This document shows, piece after piece, positions 8,950 to 17,147 of a stretch of 58,627 nt of DNA. The notes under the pieces were generated by a model. It saw nothing but the letters and a program-made list of their open reading frames with translations, did no database searches and was not told the origin of the DNA. Position numbers and translations under genes: made by a program. How positions within the stretch are numbered: position 1 is the stretch's first letter; the number at the start of each line of letters is the position of its first letter. This DNA is from Endoryza sp044226045 (GTDB lineage Bacteria > Bacteroidota > Bacteroidia > Chitinophagales > Chitinophagaceae): positions 1 to 58,627 of the forward strand of contig JBGAHR010000029.1 in the NCBI GenBank assembly GCA_044226045.1, written 5' to 3'.

Positions 8950-8978
8950 ACCACTTAGTGGTAGAAACCAAAACTAAC
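8950..8978 (-). promoter_or_regulatory. Candidate control site upstream of the kinase-regulator operon
   Basis: ACCACT-T-AGTGGT (8950-8962) is a 13-bp palindrome. AAACTAAC (8971-8978) is the same half-site as in the 5869-5909 palindromes; on the minus strand it reads ACCGTTAGT, a full match to the general LytTR pattern. Both lie about 100-125 bp upstream of the kinase 2 start. The rest of the 8852-9053 spacer shows nothing else I can name. Confidence 0.35.
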
Positions 8979-9053
8979 GGTCGTTTTTGTAGTTGATCTT
9001 CTACTATTTAGGTTAATGAATCCACTTAATCTCCTGTCACGATGCGGGCCTGG

Positions 9054-12000
9054 TCAGGCCTTCATTTCAACCATGATCCAGGTGCCTTTTTCATCGGTTT
9101 GGATTTCAACGGCACCGCCTTCCAGTGCCTTCACCCGGGTTCTGATTTCATTCATGTTACGGGTGATGGTATTATTCACTTTTGGCAGTGTAACCGCCAG
9201 CGAAAAAATCTGTAAATGCAATTTTGATTTGAAATAATCAATCTGCACGGTTGTCTGACCTGCTTTCAGCTCTTCCACCAGGGTGACGACTGCGAGTTTA
9301 TAGATCAGGATAAATTCATGACGGAGGTGCATCGACAGGGAAAGGTCCATCACTTTGGGATCTGCCTGTATGGATATCTTCGCCGAATGCTTGTTCTCCA
9401 GGGCCTGCGCCACTTCCGTAACACGGTCCAGGATCTTGCCCATTTTATCGTTGGAAGGATCAATACTCCATAGTACATCATTCATCGCCACTACCATATT
9501 CCGGCTCTTCTGTTGTATTTCGTAGATGTATTCCTTGGCCTGGGCGGTTTCGGTATCTGCCTTTATCCGGGCGATTTCACTAAGCACGCTGATGTTCTGC
9601 AAAACGGTATTTACTTCATCATGGAGGTTATCGGCAATGGAGGTTCGTATTTCCTGTTCCTTTTTAAGTCTTTCCAGTCGCTGACGATCAAAAATAAACA
9701 ACACGCTCACCGCTGCGATGATCAGCAGCGAATAAAACCACCAGGTCTTCCAGAAGGGAGGGTGAATACGAAATACCAATTCAGTGACCGGCGCCTCCCT
9801 CAGGTTTGATATAGTTGAAACTTTGAAATGATATTCTCCGGGCGGCAGATAGTTGTATGATACTTCTGAATTTGGTCCGGCGTTTAGCCATTCCTTATCT
9901 ATATTGCTCATCATGTAATCCAGGTTGTACATGTTCTGGTAATTCAGCGTCGCAAATTCTATTTTGAACGATGCCTGGTCATAATTCAATTCAATTACTT
10001 TCAACTTCAGTATTGAATCAACATTCACTCTTTTTCCCATCAGTTGGAATCCGGTGATTTGCACTTTTGGAAGGGGCATATTGGAAATATCCAGCGATTC
10101 GGGCCGGAAGAGTAGAACATCATGAGCGGTGCCGAAAGCCACTCTTCCATCATTTAGCAGGCAGGTAGCCGCATAGTTATAATAACTGGCATTCACTCCG
10201 TCATTGGCGGTGTACTGACTCATGCTTCCTTTTAGCGGATGGTAACTGATAATACCGGCGTCGGTCGACATCCAGATATATCCTCTCTTGTCTTTTACCA
10301 TATTGGAAATTGCGGCTGCGGGCAACCCATTTTTCTGGGTTATGTAACGGAAGCGATTTGTTTTAGTATTCAGGATGTTGGCACCATCGGCAGCAATGAC
10401 ATATAGCGAGTCATTGTATTGAATGACATCTGATACAGTCGATGAACGCAGTCCATTACCCAGGGTATCGGATGACAGGTAATGATGAATGATTTTTTCC
10501 GCCTTAATATCCAGTCGGAATACCCCGTTTCCATCTGTGGCCGCCCATAACTGATTATGTGAGTCGATCATGGTTCTTATCACAATGCTGTTGAGCCGGA
10601 AGGGGATCGAATATTGATTGGTATTTTTATCCCATTTGATTAAAGTGCCTCTTTGAGAGCCAAACCAGAGATTTCCCTGCTGGTCTTCACTGATCTGACG
10701 GATGGTGGAGTTTTCACCACCGGGGAAGACCACCTTCTCAGTCTTGCCGGTCGTTTTATGCCATATAAAAATGATACCTCCCTGTTGTGCCCGCCAGATA
10801 TCACCATTGGAATGTTCATGCAGCGCCCAGGTCATGCCTTCTCCCATTTTCATATGGGCATTGTAAAGATGATCGATACGGGTTGGATGAAAGGTGGAGT
10901 CATACGAAAATACCCCTTCTCCCCAGGTTGCAACCAGGATATCGCCCGACCGGGTCTGTATGATATCCGTGACGTCCTGTGGATAGTCCTTCTTATCGTA
11001 GGCCCTTTTGTTTTTGACATTGTATATCATCTGGGCCGGCGGATTGAATCGATATAATCCGGTATTGGTTCCTAACCACACGTTTTGTTCCCGGTCTTCT
11101 TCCATGTGGTAAACATAGTCGTAGTTGATGCTGTATTCTCCGCTGGCATTTTTAGTAATCGGTTCGGCCTCCGGTTTGTCGGGGTATAACCTGGCAAAAA
11201 TATTCTCGCCATGCACCCAGAAGCTTCCGTCTTTCAATTCCCGGAAGCCGGTAATCGACCAGTAAGCATAATTCATTTTCTCACCAATCAGGCGGCCCCA
11301 TTCAATCAATTTTTCATTCGCCGGCTGATAGCTGTACACCCTCATACCAGTAATCTCGGGCCAGGTAATCATCCAGGCCCGATGCTGGCTATCCATATAA
11401 AAGGCGAGGACATCCAGGTAACGACCCAGTTTTGCGATATAGGGGTCGTTCTCTGTGTTTTTCTCTGCATAAGACAATAAGCCGTTGCTGTAATTATATT
11501 TTATCAGGCCCAGCTGTGTACCGATCCAGTAAACTCCCTGGTACTTATCTTCCATCAGGTTGAGAATATTATAGCCTTCGGGAAGTTGGAAGCGGTTGAA
11601 TTTCTTATCAAAAGTCTGGGTTTTCTCATCGTAGGTCATGGCAAACCGCTTTGCGTTGACCAGTATCACATCGCCATTGCGTGCACAAACGATCTGGCCA
11701 TAGGCTTTGAAGAGCTCATCCCGGGTTGCATTCATCTTTACCCGGTAGAACTTGAAGGTCTTCACATCAAAGTAACCGATCTGAAAACCGCTGTAAGTGA
11801 TCCAAAGCCGGTTTTTGGTATCGCGGTTCAACGCGAAAAGGGGGCCGTCGGGCAGGGAATAGGGATTTCCAGGCTCATGCTGGAAACTGATGATCCGATG
11901 GCCGTCGTATCGCTGTAAAGTATTGCCATTTAATATCCAGATATAACCGGAAGAATCCTGCTGAACGGAATATACAGTGTTCGAAGCCAGCCCATCATGC

Positions 12001-12098
12001 GTGTTGAGCTGGGAAAACAGGTAGTTTTTTGGACTTTGCGCGGCGAGCCACCACGGGCAAAGGGTTATCAGGAAAAAGAGTATGCGGGCGAGCATCAT
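9054..12098 (-). CDS. Reg_prop two-component sensor with degenerate kinase domain
   Basis: A 1014-aa protein. It has a signal peptide (1-21), then about 14 propeller blades with the two-component-propeller pattern (DGLASNTVYSVQQD, DSSGYIWILN, GNLWFGSQRG, GYIWMSTDAG). A Y_Y_Y domain follows (YNYLPPGEYHFKVS), then one membrane helix near 770-790 and a HisKA_3-type H-box with H826 (ADNLHDEVNTVL). The ATPase part lacks the expected motifs: FILIYKLAVVTLVEEL stands where LIYKEAxNNxxKHS is usual, and the GxGLxNM box reads ITRNMNEIRTR. Catalysis is therefore doubtful. There is no C-terminal receiver or AraC domain, unlike HTCS proteins. It may feed the adjacent LytS/LytTR module. Confidence 0.9.
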   Translation of the reverse strand: MMLARILFFLITLCPWWLAAQSPKNYLFSQLNTHDGLASNTVYSVQQDSSGYIWILNGNTLQRYDGHRIISFQHEPGNPYSLPDGPLFALNRDTKNRLWITYSGFQIGYFDVKTFKFYRVKMNATRDELFKAYGQIVCARNGDVILVNAKRFAMTYDEKTQTFDKKFNRFQLPEGYNILNLMEDKYQGVYWIGTQLGLIKYNYSNGLLSYAEKNTENDPYIAKLGRYLDVLAFYMDSQHRAWMITWPEITGMRVYSYQPANEKLIEWGRLIGEKMNYAYWSITGFRELKDGSFWVHGENIFARLYPDKPEAEPITKNASGEYSINYDYVYHMEEDREQNVWLGTNTGLYRFNPPAQMIYNVKNKRAYDKKDYPQDVTDIIQTRSGDILVATWGEGVFSYDSTFHPTRIDHLYNAHMKMGEGMTWALHEHSNGDIWRAQQGGIIFIWHKTTGKTEKVVFPGGENSTIRQISEDQQGNLWFGSQRGTLIKWDKNTNQYSIPFRLNSIVIRTMIDSHNQLWAATDGNGVFRLDIKAEKIIHHYLSSDTLGNGLRSSTVSDVIQYNDSLYVIAADGANILNTKTNRFRYITQKNGLPAAAISNMVKDKRGYIWMSTDAGIISYHPLKGSMSQYTANDGVNASYYNYAATCLLNDGRVAFGTAHDVLLFRPESLDISNMPLPKVQITGFQLMGKRVNVDSILKLKVIELNYDQASFKIEFATLNYQNMYNLDYMMSNIDKEWLNAGPNSEVSYNYLPPGEYHFKVSTISNLREAPVTELVFRIHPPFWKTWWFYSLLIIAAVSVLFIFDRQRLERLKKEQEIRTSIADNLHDEVNTVLQNISVLSEIARIKADTETAQAKEYIYEIQQKSRNMVVAMNDVLWSIDPSNDKMGKILDRVTEVAQALENKHSAKISIQADPKVMDLSLSMHLRHEFILIYKLAVVTLVEELKAGQTTVQIDYFKSKLHLQIFSLAVTLPKVNNTITRNMNEIRTRVKALEGGAVEIQTDEKGTWIMVEMKA

Positions 12099-12134
12099 TA
12101 AAAGTAATGATTAGCGGCTTATCTGCCGTCACTG

Positions 12135-12417
12135 GCGGATGAATTGTTGAAAATGGTGGATGAATTGTGAGAATCGCTGAGAGCGCTGAAGAAACGCTGA
12201 AGAAACGCAGAAGACGCAGAAGAAACGCAGAAGACGCAGAAGAAACGCAGAAGACGCAGAGAATGCTGAAATGATTACTGCTCCCGCTCCCGCTGGCGCT
12301 TGCGCATCCGCTCTCGCTCCCGCTCCCGCTTGCGCTTGCGCATCCGCTCTCGCTCCCGCTTGCGCTTGCGCATCCGCTCTCGCTCCCGCTCCCGCTGGCG
12401 CTTGCGCTCCCGCTCCT
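12135..12417. repeat. Repeat island 2: inverted partial composite (tail motif, F, linker, A)
   Basis: GGATGAATTGT occurs twice (about 12137 and 12158) and matches the reverse complement of the CAATTCATCC tail of islands 3 and 4. 12174-12262 is an F array (GCAGAAGAC/GCAGAAGAAAC). 12261-12280 is the reverse complement of the linker GCAGTAATCATTTCAGC. 12280-12417 is an A array with a higher-order unit combining CGCTCC, CGCTCT, TGCGCT and TGCGCATC. The order is the exact reverse of islands 3 and 4. It fills most of the divergent spacer 12099-12518, so it lies next to both promoters. Confidence 0.88.
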
Positions 12418-12518
12418 TACAATTCATCCCACCCTCTCTACATTTCATTCCTTTACTTCTTTTATTTTTTCTGTTTCCACAGCAATTTTGAATGGTCAAT
12501 AACACAATAAACCATTTT

Positions 12519-13376
12519 ATGAAACCTCTTACATTGAAGCAGTACGTATCTATTATCAGGCTGTCAGCAGTTTTGTTAGTCCTCGCTTTATTTTCTCTTT
12601 TCCTTCTTTCTTTTACCGTAGAGCGCAAGCTGGCAGATGATATCTGGAAGCAACTGGGCATTACTAAAAATGAAGGTACCAACAGTATTCGGGAAAGTTT
12701 CTTTTATAACTATCTGCAATACTATCAGGCCAAAAACTTCAAGAATATCGCTACCGGTAACCGCGAGGCCGTGGCTAAAGACCTTCTTGAATATACCAAA
12801 CAGTATGTCAACAGTGCCGAATTCAAGAAAGCATATGAAACCTATCGGGTAAGTCTGAAACCGGCAGAACCGGAATATAAAAAGGAAAGAACCAAAGAAG
12901 AGGTACAGAAAGAGGAGTTGACAAAACTTCAGAAAACCATCAAGGATAATGAAGAAACCATCAAAACACTGACTGGCGACGTGAAGAAAGGATTTCAGCA
13001 GGCGGTAGACGAACAAAAAAAGATGCTGAAAGATTACCAGGACCCCAAAAATCAAATGTGGGAATTCATGGCCCAGGCCGATGTCAATGAAAACAAGTAC
13101 AAAAAAGAACAATACAATCGCGATATGGAAAAATGGCAGAAAGACCTGCCCGTCAATCCGACCCTGATTGTAAAGCAGCGTCTCGAAAAATTCCTGAAGG
13201 AAACGGAAGGGATCGACTATAGCGCTGAGTTAAAAGATAGATATAACAAAAAGGTTTTTGTGAAACCCGAATATGAAAGGAAGTCGAGAGAATGGAAGAT
13301 GGGTTTCCGTGCTGGTAAAGAGGTTACGGAAACAGCAAGGGCCTTCGTTCAAAAATGGCTGTCAGAGCTCAAGTAA
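12519..13376 (+). CDS. Hypothetical single-pass membrane protein
   Basis: I do not recognise the family. ATG at 12519 gives 285 aa and an N-terminal membrane anchor (about residues 10-30, VLLVLALFSLFLLSFTV); an earlier in-frame ATG at 12492 adds nine polar residues. The rest is strongly helical and charged, with coiled-coil character at about 115-180 (KEEVQKEELTKLQKTIKDN). It is probably anchored in the inner membrane with a periplasmic helical domain. No catalytic motif is seen. A strong terminator follows the stop. The gene is isolated between repeat islands, and no neighbour suggests a role. Confidence 0.7.
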   Translation: MKPLTLKQYVSIIRLSAVLLVLALFSLFLLSFTVERKLADDIWKQLGITKNEGTNSIRESFFYNYLQYYQAKNFKNIATGNREAVAKDLLEYTKQYVNSAEFKKAYETYRVSLKPAEPEYKKERTKEEVQKEELTKLQKTIKDNEETIKTLTGDVKKGFQQAVDEQKKMLKDYQDPKNQMWEFMAQADVNENKYKKEQYNRDMEKWQKDLPVNPTLIVKQRLEKFLKETEGIDYSAELKDRYNKKVFVKPEYERKSREWKMGFRAGKEVTETARAFVQKWLSELK

Positions 13377-13402
13377 TAAATTTGTTTTGTAAGTATGGTT
13401 GA

Positions 13403-13434
13403 AAACGGAGCCCCGTAAGGCTCCGTTTCGTTTT
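13403..13434 (+). terminator. Rho-independent terminator
   Basis: A 10-bp perfect stem AAACGGAGCC / GGCTCCGTTT with loop CCGTAA (13403-13428), followed by a T-rich stretch. It lies 27 bp after the stop of the gene ending at 13376. Confidence 0.85.
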
Positions 13435-13446
13435 TGGCGAATAGTT

Positions 13447-13800
13447 CAGAAACGGAAAGAGAAACGGAAACAGAAACGGAAACAGAAACGGAAAGAGAAA
13501 GGGAAAGGGAAAGAGAAACGGAAACAGAAACGGAACAAAACTGCAAACTGCAAACTGCAAACCGAAAACCGCAAACCCAACTCATATCGGCGATTCTCCG
13601 AGGCTGGTGAACAGGAAGCGGAAGCGGGAGCGAGAGCGAGAACGGTAGCGGTAGCGCGAGCGGATGCAGTAATCATATCAGCGTTCTCTGCGTCTTCTGC
13701 GTTTTTCAGCGTCCTCAGCAATTCGCCTAATTCGCCTAATTCGTATAATTCGCCTAATTCGCATTCACAACTCCTGCTTCGCTTTCTCCAATTCATCCAC
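13447..13800. repeat. Repeat island 3: full composite B-C-linker-A-linker-F-D-tail
   Basis: B hexamers (GGAAAC/AGAAAC/GGAAAG) run 13447-13538, C heptamers (TGCAAAC/CGCAAAC) 13539-13577, and a unique linker 13578-13613 contains GATTCTCCGAGGCTGGTG. A hexamers (GGAGCG/GAGAGC/GGTAGC) run about 13614-13663, linker GATGCAGTAATCATATCAGC about 13662-13682, F units 13682-13718 and D units (AATTCGCCT/AATTCGTAT) 13719-13763. A unique tail 13764-13800 contains ACTCCTGCTTCGCTTTCTCC. Both linkers and the tail recur in island 4. It fills the spacer before the lipoprotein gene. Confidence 0.92.
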
Positions 13801-13866
13801 TCTCGTATTTTTTTTAGGTAGATGGAGCCGCAGTTTTGCTTCATCAATCAAACATCAATGAATTTT

Positions 13867-14637
13867 ATGAAAAAATTATTTCTTTTTACCGTAGCGGGAA
13901 GCATAATGTTCACTTCCTGCCATAAGAACAACGACGCGGACAATATTTTTAGTGGACCTAAAGTGACCGTTTATAACGGTAAGGCATGGACCTGGGTTCA
14001 ACTGAGCAAAGAAGGAAACCCGGAAAGAGCAGCAATCGCTATTTCTGATGAGGCATTGAATTCTGTTCCCACATCTGATGAACACACTGGCGATGGTCAC
14101 AGTCATGAGCATAATTTCATTCTTCCTTTTCATCCCAAAGCGGCTGTAACTCCTTTTAAGCATGCCTGGCTCAACTGGAATCCCACCGGTCATCCGCCTG
14201 CCAATATCTATACCAAACCACATTTCGATCTTCATTTCTATATGGTAGAATCAGCAGTGAGAGAAGGGTATGTTGATCCGGTTAAACTGGATGCCAGCCC
14301 CGCTGCGGATTATCTTCCGTTGAATCATGTTGGCGCAGATCCAGTACCGACAATGGGCAAGCACTTTGTGGACATCACATCCCCTGAATTGGATCCTGTT
14401 AATCCCAAACCGTTTACCCAAACATTTATCTACGGTAGTTATGACAGCAAAGTTGTTTTTTACGAACCCATGATCACCCTGGATTTCCTTAAACAGACTG
14501 TCAATTTTGAGAGAAGCATTCCACAACCTGCCAAATTTCAGCAGACAGGATATTACCCAACCCGGATGAGAGTTGTAAAACACGATAAGATAACAGAAGT
14601 CATTCTGGAAGGATTTGTTTACCGCCAGGCGTCCTGA
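13867..14637 (+). CDS. Lipoprotein, possibly DUF5602/TTHB210-like
   Basis: ATG at 13867 gives 256 aa with a lipoprotein leader (MKKLFLFTVAGSIMFTSC, lipid-modified C18). An upstream in-frame ATG at 13822 would put 15 residues before the leader and is unlikely. Notable are His-rich motifs: a GDGHSHEHNF segment and PHFDLHFYMV. The PHFDLHFY pattern and overall size recall the TTHB210-like/DUF5602 family, a tentative match from memory. The function of that family is unknown; the histidines suggest metal binding. The gene is flanked on both sides by copies of the same composite repeat element, in direct orientation. Confidence 0.7.
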   Translation: MKKLFLFTVAGSIMFTSCHKNNDADNIFSGPKVTVYNGKAWTWVQLSKEGNPERAAIAISDEALNSVPTSDEHTGDGHSHEHNFILPFHPKAAVTPFKHAWLNWNPTGHPPANIYTKPHFDLHFYMVESAVREGYVDPVKLDASPAADYLPLNHVGADPVPTMGKHFVDITSPELDPVNPKPFTQTFIYGSYDSKVVFYEPMITLDFLKQTVNFERSIPQPAKFQQTGYYPTRMRVVKHDKITEVILEGFVYRQAS

Positions 14638-14697
14638 GGAAAGGGAAAGAGAAACAGAAAGGGAAAGAGAAACAGAAAGCTCAAACTGCAAACCAAC
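14638..14697. repeat. Short B and C repeat run after the lipoprotein stop
   Basis: GGAAAGAGAAACAGAAAG-type hexamers begin at the stop codon and run to about 14680, followed by one or two C units (TCAAACTGCAAACC) to about 14694. This is a minor array preceding the main island 4. Confidence 0.8.
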
Positions 14698-14712
14698 GTG
14701 AATGCTATTACT

Positions 14713-14745
14713 CCCTCTCCCTTGGGAGAGGGCTGGGGTGAGGGG
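14713..14745. repeat. CCCTCTCCC/GGGAGAGGG palindrome with CTGGGGTGAGGGG tail
   Basis: CCCTCTCCC (14713-14721), TT, GGGAGAGGG (14724-14732) form a 9-bp perfect hairpin; CTGGGGTGAGGGG follows (14733-14745) and can compete for the same C-rich arm. From general knowledge, near-identical intergenic palindromes occur in many unrelated bacteria as REP-like elements. Here it is embedded between repeat modules. Confidence 0.75.
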
Positions 14746-15102
14746 GAGCGGGAGTGAGAGCGGAAACGGAAACGGAAACGGAAAGGGAAACGGAAAGAGA
14801 AAGAGAAACCGCAAACCGCAAACTGCAAACTGCAAACTGCAAACCGCAAACCGCAAACCGAAAACTGCAAATCCAACTCATATCAGCGATTCTCCGAGGC
14901 TGGTGAACAAGGAGCGGGAAAGGGAGCGGGAGCGAGAAAGGGAGCGGAATCAGGAGCGAGAGCGGATGCAGTAATTATTTCAGCATCTTCTGCGCTTTCT
15001 GCGCCTTCTTCGTTTTTCAGCGTCCTCTGCGATTCGTATAATTCGCCTAATTCGTATAATTCGCATCCACAACTCCTGCTTCGCTTTCTCCAATTCATCC
15101 AC
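14744..15102. repeat. Repeat island 4: second full composite A-B-C-linker-A-linker-F-D-tail
   Basis: A hexamers run 14744-14763, B 14763-14808, C 14808-14870, then the linker with GATTCTCCGAGGCTGGTG (14871-14911). A hexamers follow at 14911-14965, linker GATGCAGTAATTATTTCAGC about 14965-14984, F 14984-15030, D 15031-15065 and a tail with ACTCCTGCTTCGCTTTCTCC (15066-15102). Order and orientation equal island 3; linkers and tail are nearly identical, while the arrays differ in copy number and unit variants. It ends about 55 bp before the hemerythrin-like gene. Confidence 0.92.
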
Positions 15103-15156
15103 CCTCTTGTTGACAGGCGATCATTTATAGAAGAGATTTGTTATAAATATTTAATC

Positions 15157-15840
15157 ATGAAAAGACGTATAAACATATTCAACCAGATTCATAAAGGGCT
15201 TCGCGCGATGTTGTATGATACCGGACTGGCTTTGCAATTGACAGACTTTACCGATAACCACGAATCAGAGGCAGCCCTGAAGAAGCTGGATTTGGTACTC
15301 GATACCTTCCTCAAACATGCGGCACACGAAGATCATTTCATTCTGCCCGTAGTAGAGAAGCACAGCAAAGAGCTGATGCAGGAGTTCGACCAGGAACACG
15401 AAAAGGATGAGTTTATGACTCATCGCCTTCACAGCCTTGTAAATGCTTTTCGTCAGAGCAGCTCAGACCAGGCGAAGGTGGAGAACGGCGAGAAGATATT
15501 CCGTGCCTTCAATGAATTCATCGCTTTCAATCTTTATCACATGAATAAGGAAGAAGAGAAACTCAATGCGATCCTTTGGAGTCATTATACCGATGAACAG
15601 ATCCTGGATATTCAAAGAGAGCTGGTAAAATCAATTACACCCGAAGAGAACATGGTGGTCAGCCAATGGATGATGCGTGGCATCAGCGATCCGGAGATTG
15701 TGAACTGGCTGAAAGCGATCAAAAATGAAGCTCCTTATTTCGTATTCCAGGGAATTATTGGCCTGGCCGAACAGGTTTTGCCCGCTGCACGCTGGAGCAA
15801 AATTCAATCCGGTTTGTCCGAGGGACTTCAACTTGCCTGA
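15157..15840 (+). CDS. Hemerythrin-like (HHE) domain protein
   Basis: A 227-aa cytoplasmic helical protein. Candidate metal ligands follow the HHE pattern: H12 (IHKGLR), H57-E58 and H60 (AAHEDHFI), H81 with E80/E82 (QEHEKDE), and H128 with E132 (LYHMNKEEE). The C-terminal 60 residues form an added helical region (MVVSQWMMRGISDPEIVNWLK). Such proteins use a non-haem di-iron site to bind oxygen or respond to NO or oxidative stress; which applies here is not shown. The next gene starts 46 bp downstream. Confidence 0.85.
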   Translation: MKRRINIFNQIHKGLRAMLYDTGLALQLTDFTDNHESEAALKKLDLVLDTFLKHAAHEDHFILPVVEKHSKELMQEFDQEHEKDEFMTHRLHSLVNAFRQSSSDQAKVENGEKIFRAFNEFIAFNLYHMNKEEEKLNAILWSHYTDEQILDIQRELVKSITPEENMVVSQWMMRGISDPEIVNWLKAIKNEAPYFVFQGIIGLAEQVLPAARWSKIQSGLSEGLQLA

Positions 15841-15886
15841 TAACAATACATTCAAGTCAATAGCCATTATCATTAAACCTTTAGTC

Positions 15887-16402
15887 ATGAAATCAAAAAT
15901 GTTATTAATTATTGCCATAATGGCCGTCTCCCTGTCGGGTTTCGCGCAACCATTTACGGCAGTACAAGCAAAGCAAAACAAAGTTGAATTGCCAGCCTTT
16001 GACCGCATCCGGGTGGATGCACAGGTGAATATCGTTCTTTACGAGGGTGAAGGAAGCCATACCGCTACGGTGGAAGGACAAGGCGCTGCAGCAGACAGGA
16101 TCCAGCTGAAAGTGGAAGACGGCACCCTGATCATCAGCAGCCCTTCCCGTAAGAATTACAAGAAAGCTGTTGTTGTATCCATTCCGGTGAACGGACTCCG
16201 GCAGATCAATCTCGATGATGATGCCATGGTGGTGTCTGTGACTGCCTTGAAATCCAGTTTAATCGATGTGGTAGTGAATAGCGAATGCTGGATGAAATTG
16301 CGCCTCACCGGACGCCTGAATGTGGTGGAAGGCAAAGGAAGTGGTTTTGGAACCGTGAGCTATAATGATGCCTCCCGCGAGTATATGTTTGGCGATCGTT
16401 AA
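15887..16402 (+). CDS. GIN-domain (DUF2807) secreted protein
   Basis: ATG at 15887 gives 171 aa with a signal peptide (MKSKMLLIIAIMAVSLSGFA). The longer frame from 15725 overlaps the previous gene and hides the leader. After the leader, the FDRIRVDAQVNIVLYEG segment is the typical start of the GIN/DUF2807 beta-helix, called a putative auto-transporter adhesin head; later strands are VEDGTLIISSPS and SSLIDVVVNSECWMKL. The protein is probably periplasmic or surface exposed. At 171 aa it is shorter than many family members but looks complete. Confidence 0.85.
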   Translation: MKSKMLLIIAIMAVSLSGFAQPFTAVQAKQNKVELPAFDRIRVDAQVNIVLYEGEGSHTATVEGQGAAADRIQLKVEDGTLIISSPSRKNYKKAVVVSIPVNGLRQINLDDDAMVVSVTALKSSLIDVVVNSECWMKLRLTGRLNVVEGKGSGFGTVSYNDASREYMFGDR

Positions 16403-16533
16403 TTCGTCAACCCGTTCCCTGCATTGCCAACTCGTTCACCAAAATGAACAGTTCATGGGTCTTCAACTTTTCATCGCTTCCATGGATGTGTAGTTTGCAG
16501 ACCGAATTAATTGTTCACCATTAAACAACAAAA

Positions 16534-17127
16534 ATGAAAAAGATGTCCGTTGCGCTGCTGCTGATAGCCATGGCAGGAGCGATTACGATCGTTTCTTGTG
16601 AATCAAACGCCAGCGCCAAAGAAAGCGCGGCAACAGAGAACCCCGACAAGTTCACGGAAGAACAGGTAAAGAGAGGATCCTACCTGGTAAATTCCATTGG
16701 TTGTGACGACTGCCATTCACCCAAAAATATGGGCCCTCATGGTCCGGAGATCGATACTACACGCCGGCTCTCCGGTCGTCGCGCAGATCTTCCCTTACCC
16801 AAAGCCGATACCAATGCACTGAAATCATGGGCGCTTTTTGCTCCCGATCTGACTGCAGCGGCCGGCCCCTGGGGAATGTCATTCTCTGCCAACATCACCA
16901 GCGATGAATCCGGCATCGGAAACTGGAGCTTTAACCAGTTCCGGAAAGCCATCCGCGAAGGAAAACTGAAAGGAATGGACAACACCAGGCCCTTGCTGCC
17001 CCCCATGCCCTGGAGGCAATACAGCAACCTGAGCGATGAAGACCTCATGAGCATTTTCGCTTTCCTGAAGTCTACAAAGCCGGTTAGCAACGTGGTACCT
17101 GCACCCATACCTCCCACCAAATTATAA
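16534..17127 (+). CDS. c-type cytochrome lipoprotein
   Basis: A 197-aa protein with a lipoprotein leader ending VSC (C22) and one haem-binding CxxCH (C57-D-D-C60-H61). The likely distal ligand is the Met in LLPPMPWRQY near residue 157, in a class I cytochrome c fold (DEDLMSIFAFLKSTKPV as the last helix). It probably carries electrons in the periplasm, tethered to a membrane. No oxidase or dehydrogenase gene is adjacent, so the partner is unknown. A strong terminator follows. Confidence 0.9.
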   Translation: MKKMSVALLLIAMAGAITIVSCESNASAKESAATENPDKFTEEQVKRGSYLVNSIGCDDCHSPKNMGPHGPEIDTTRRLSGRRADLPLPKADTNALKSWALFAPDLTAAAGPWGMSFSANITSDESGIGNWSFNQFRKAIREGKLKGMDNTRPLLPPMPWRQYSNLSDEDLMSIFAFLKSTKPVSNVVPAPIPPTKL

Positions 17128-17147
17128 GGACGGAAAGGAATATAACC

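Noticed and set aside
9047..9060. GGCCTG/CAGGCC hairpin over the reg_prop stop as a terminator
   Set aside because: The stem is only 6 bp, overlaps the stop codon, and has no T-tract downstream on the minus strand.
13447..13800. CRISPR array
   Set aside because: Units are 6-9 bp with no unique 30-bp spacers and no cas genes nearby.
13349..13847. ORFs over island 3 on both strands
   Set aside because: They span repeat modules and a terminator, and no leader or domain is seen.
15725..15886. N-terminal extension of the GIN-domain protein
   Set aside because: It overlaps the hemerythrin-like gene in another frame and would bury the signal peptide that begins at 15887.
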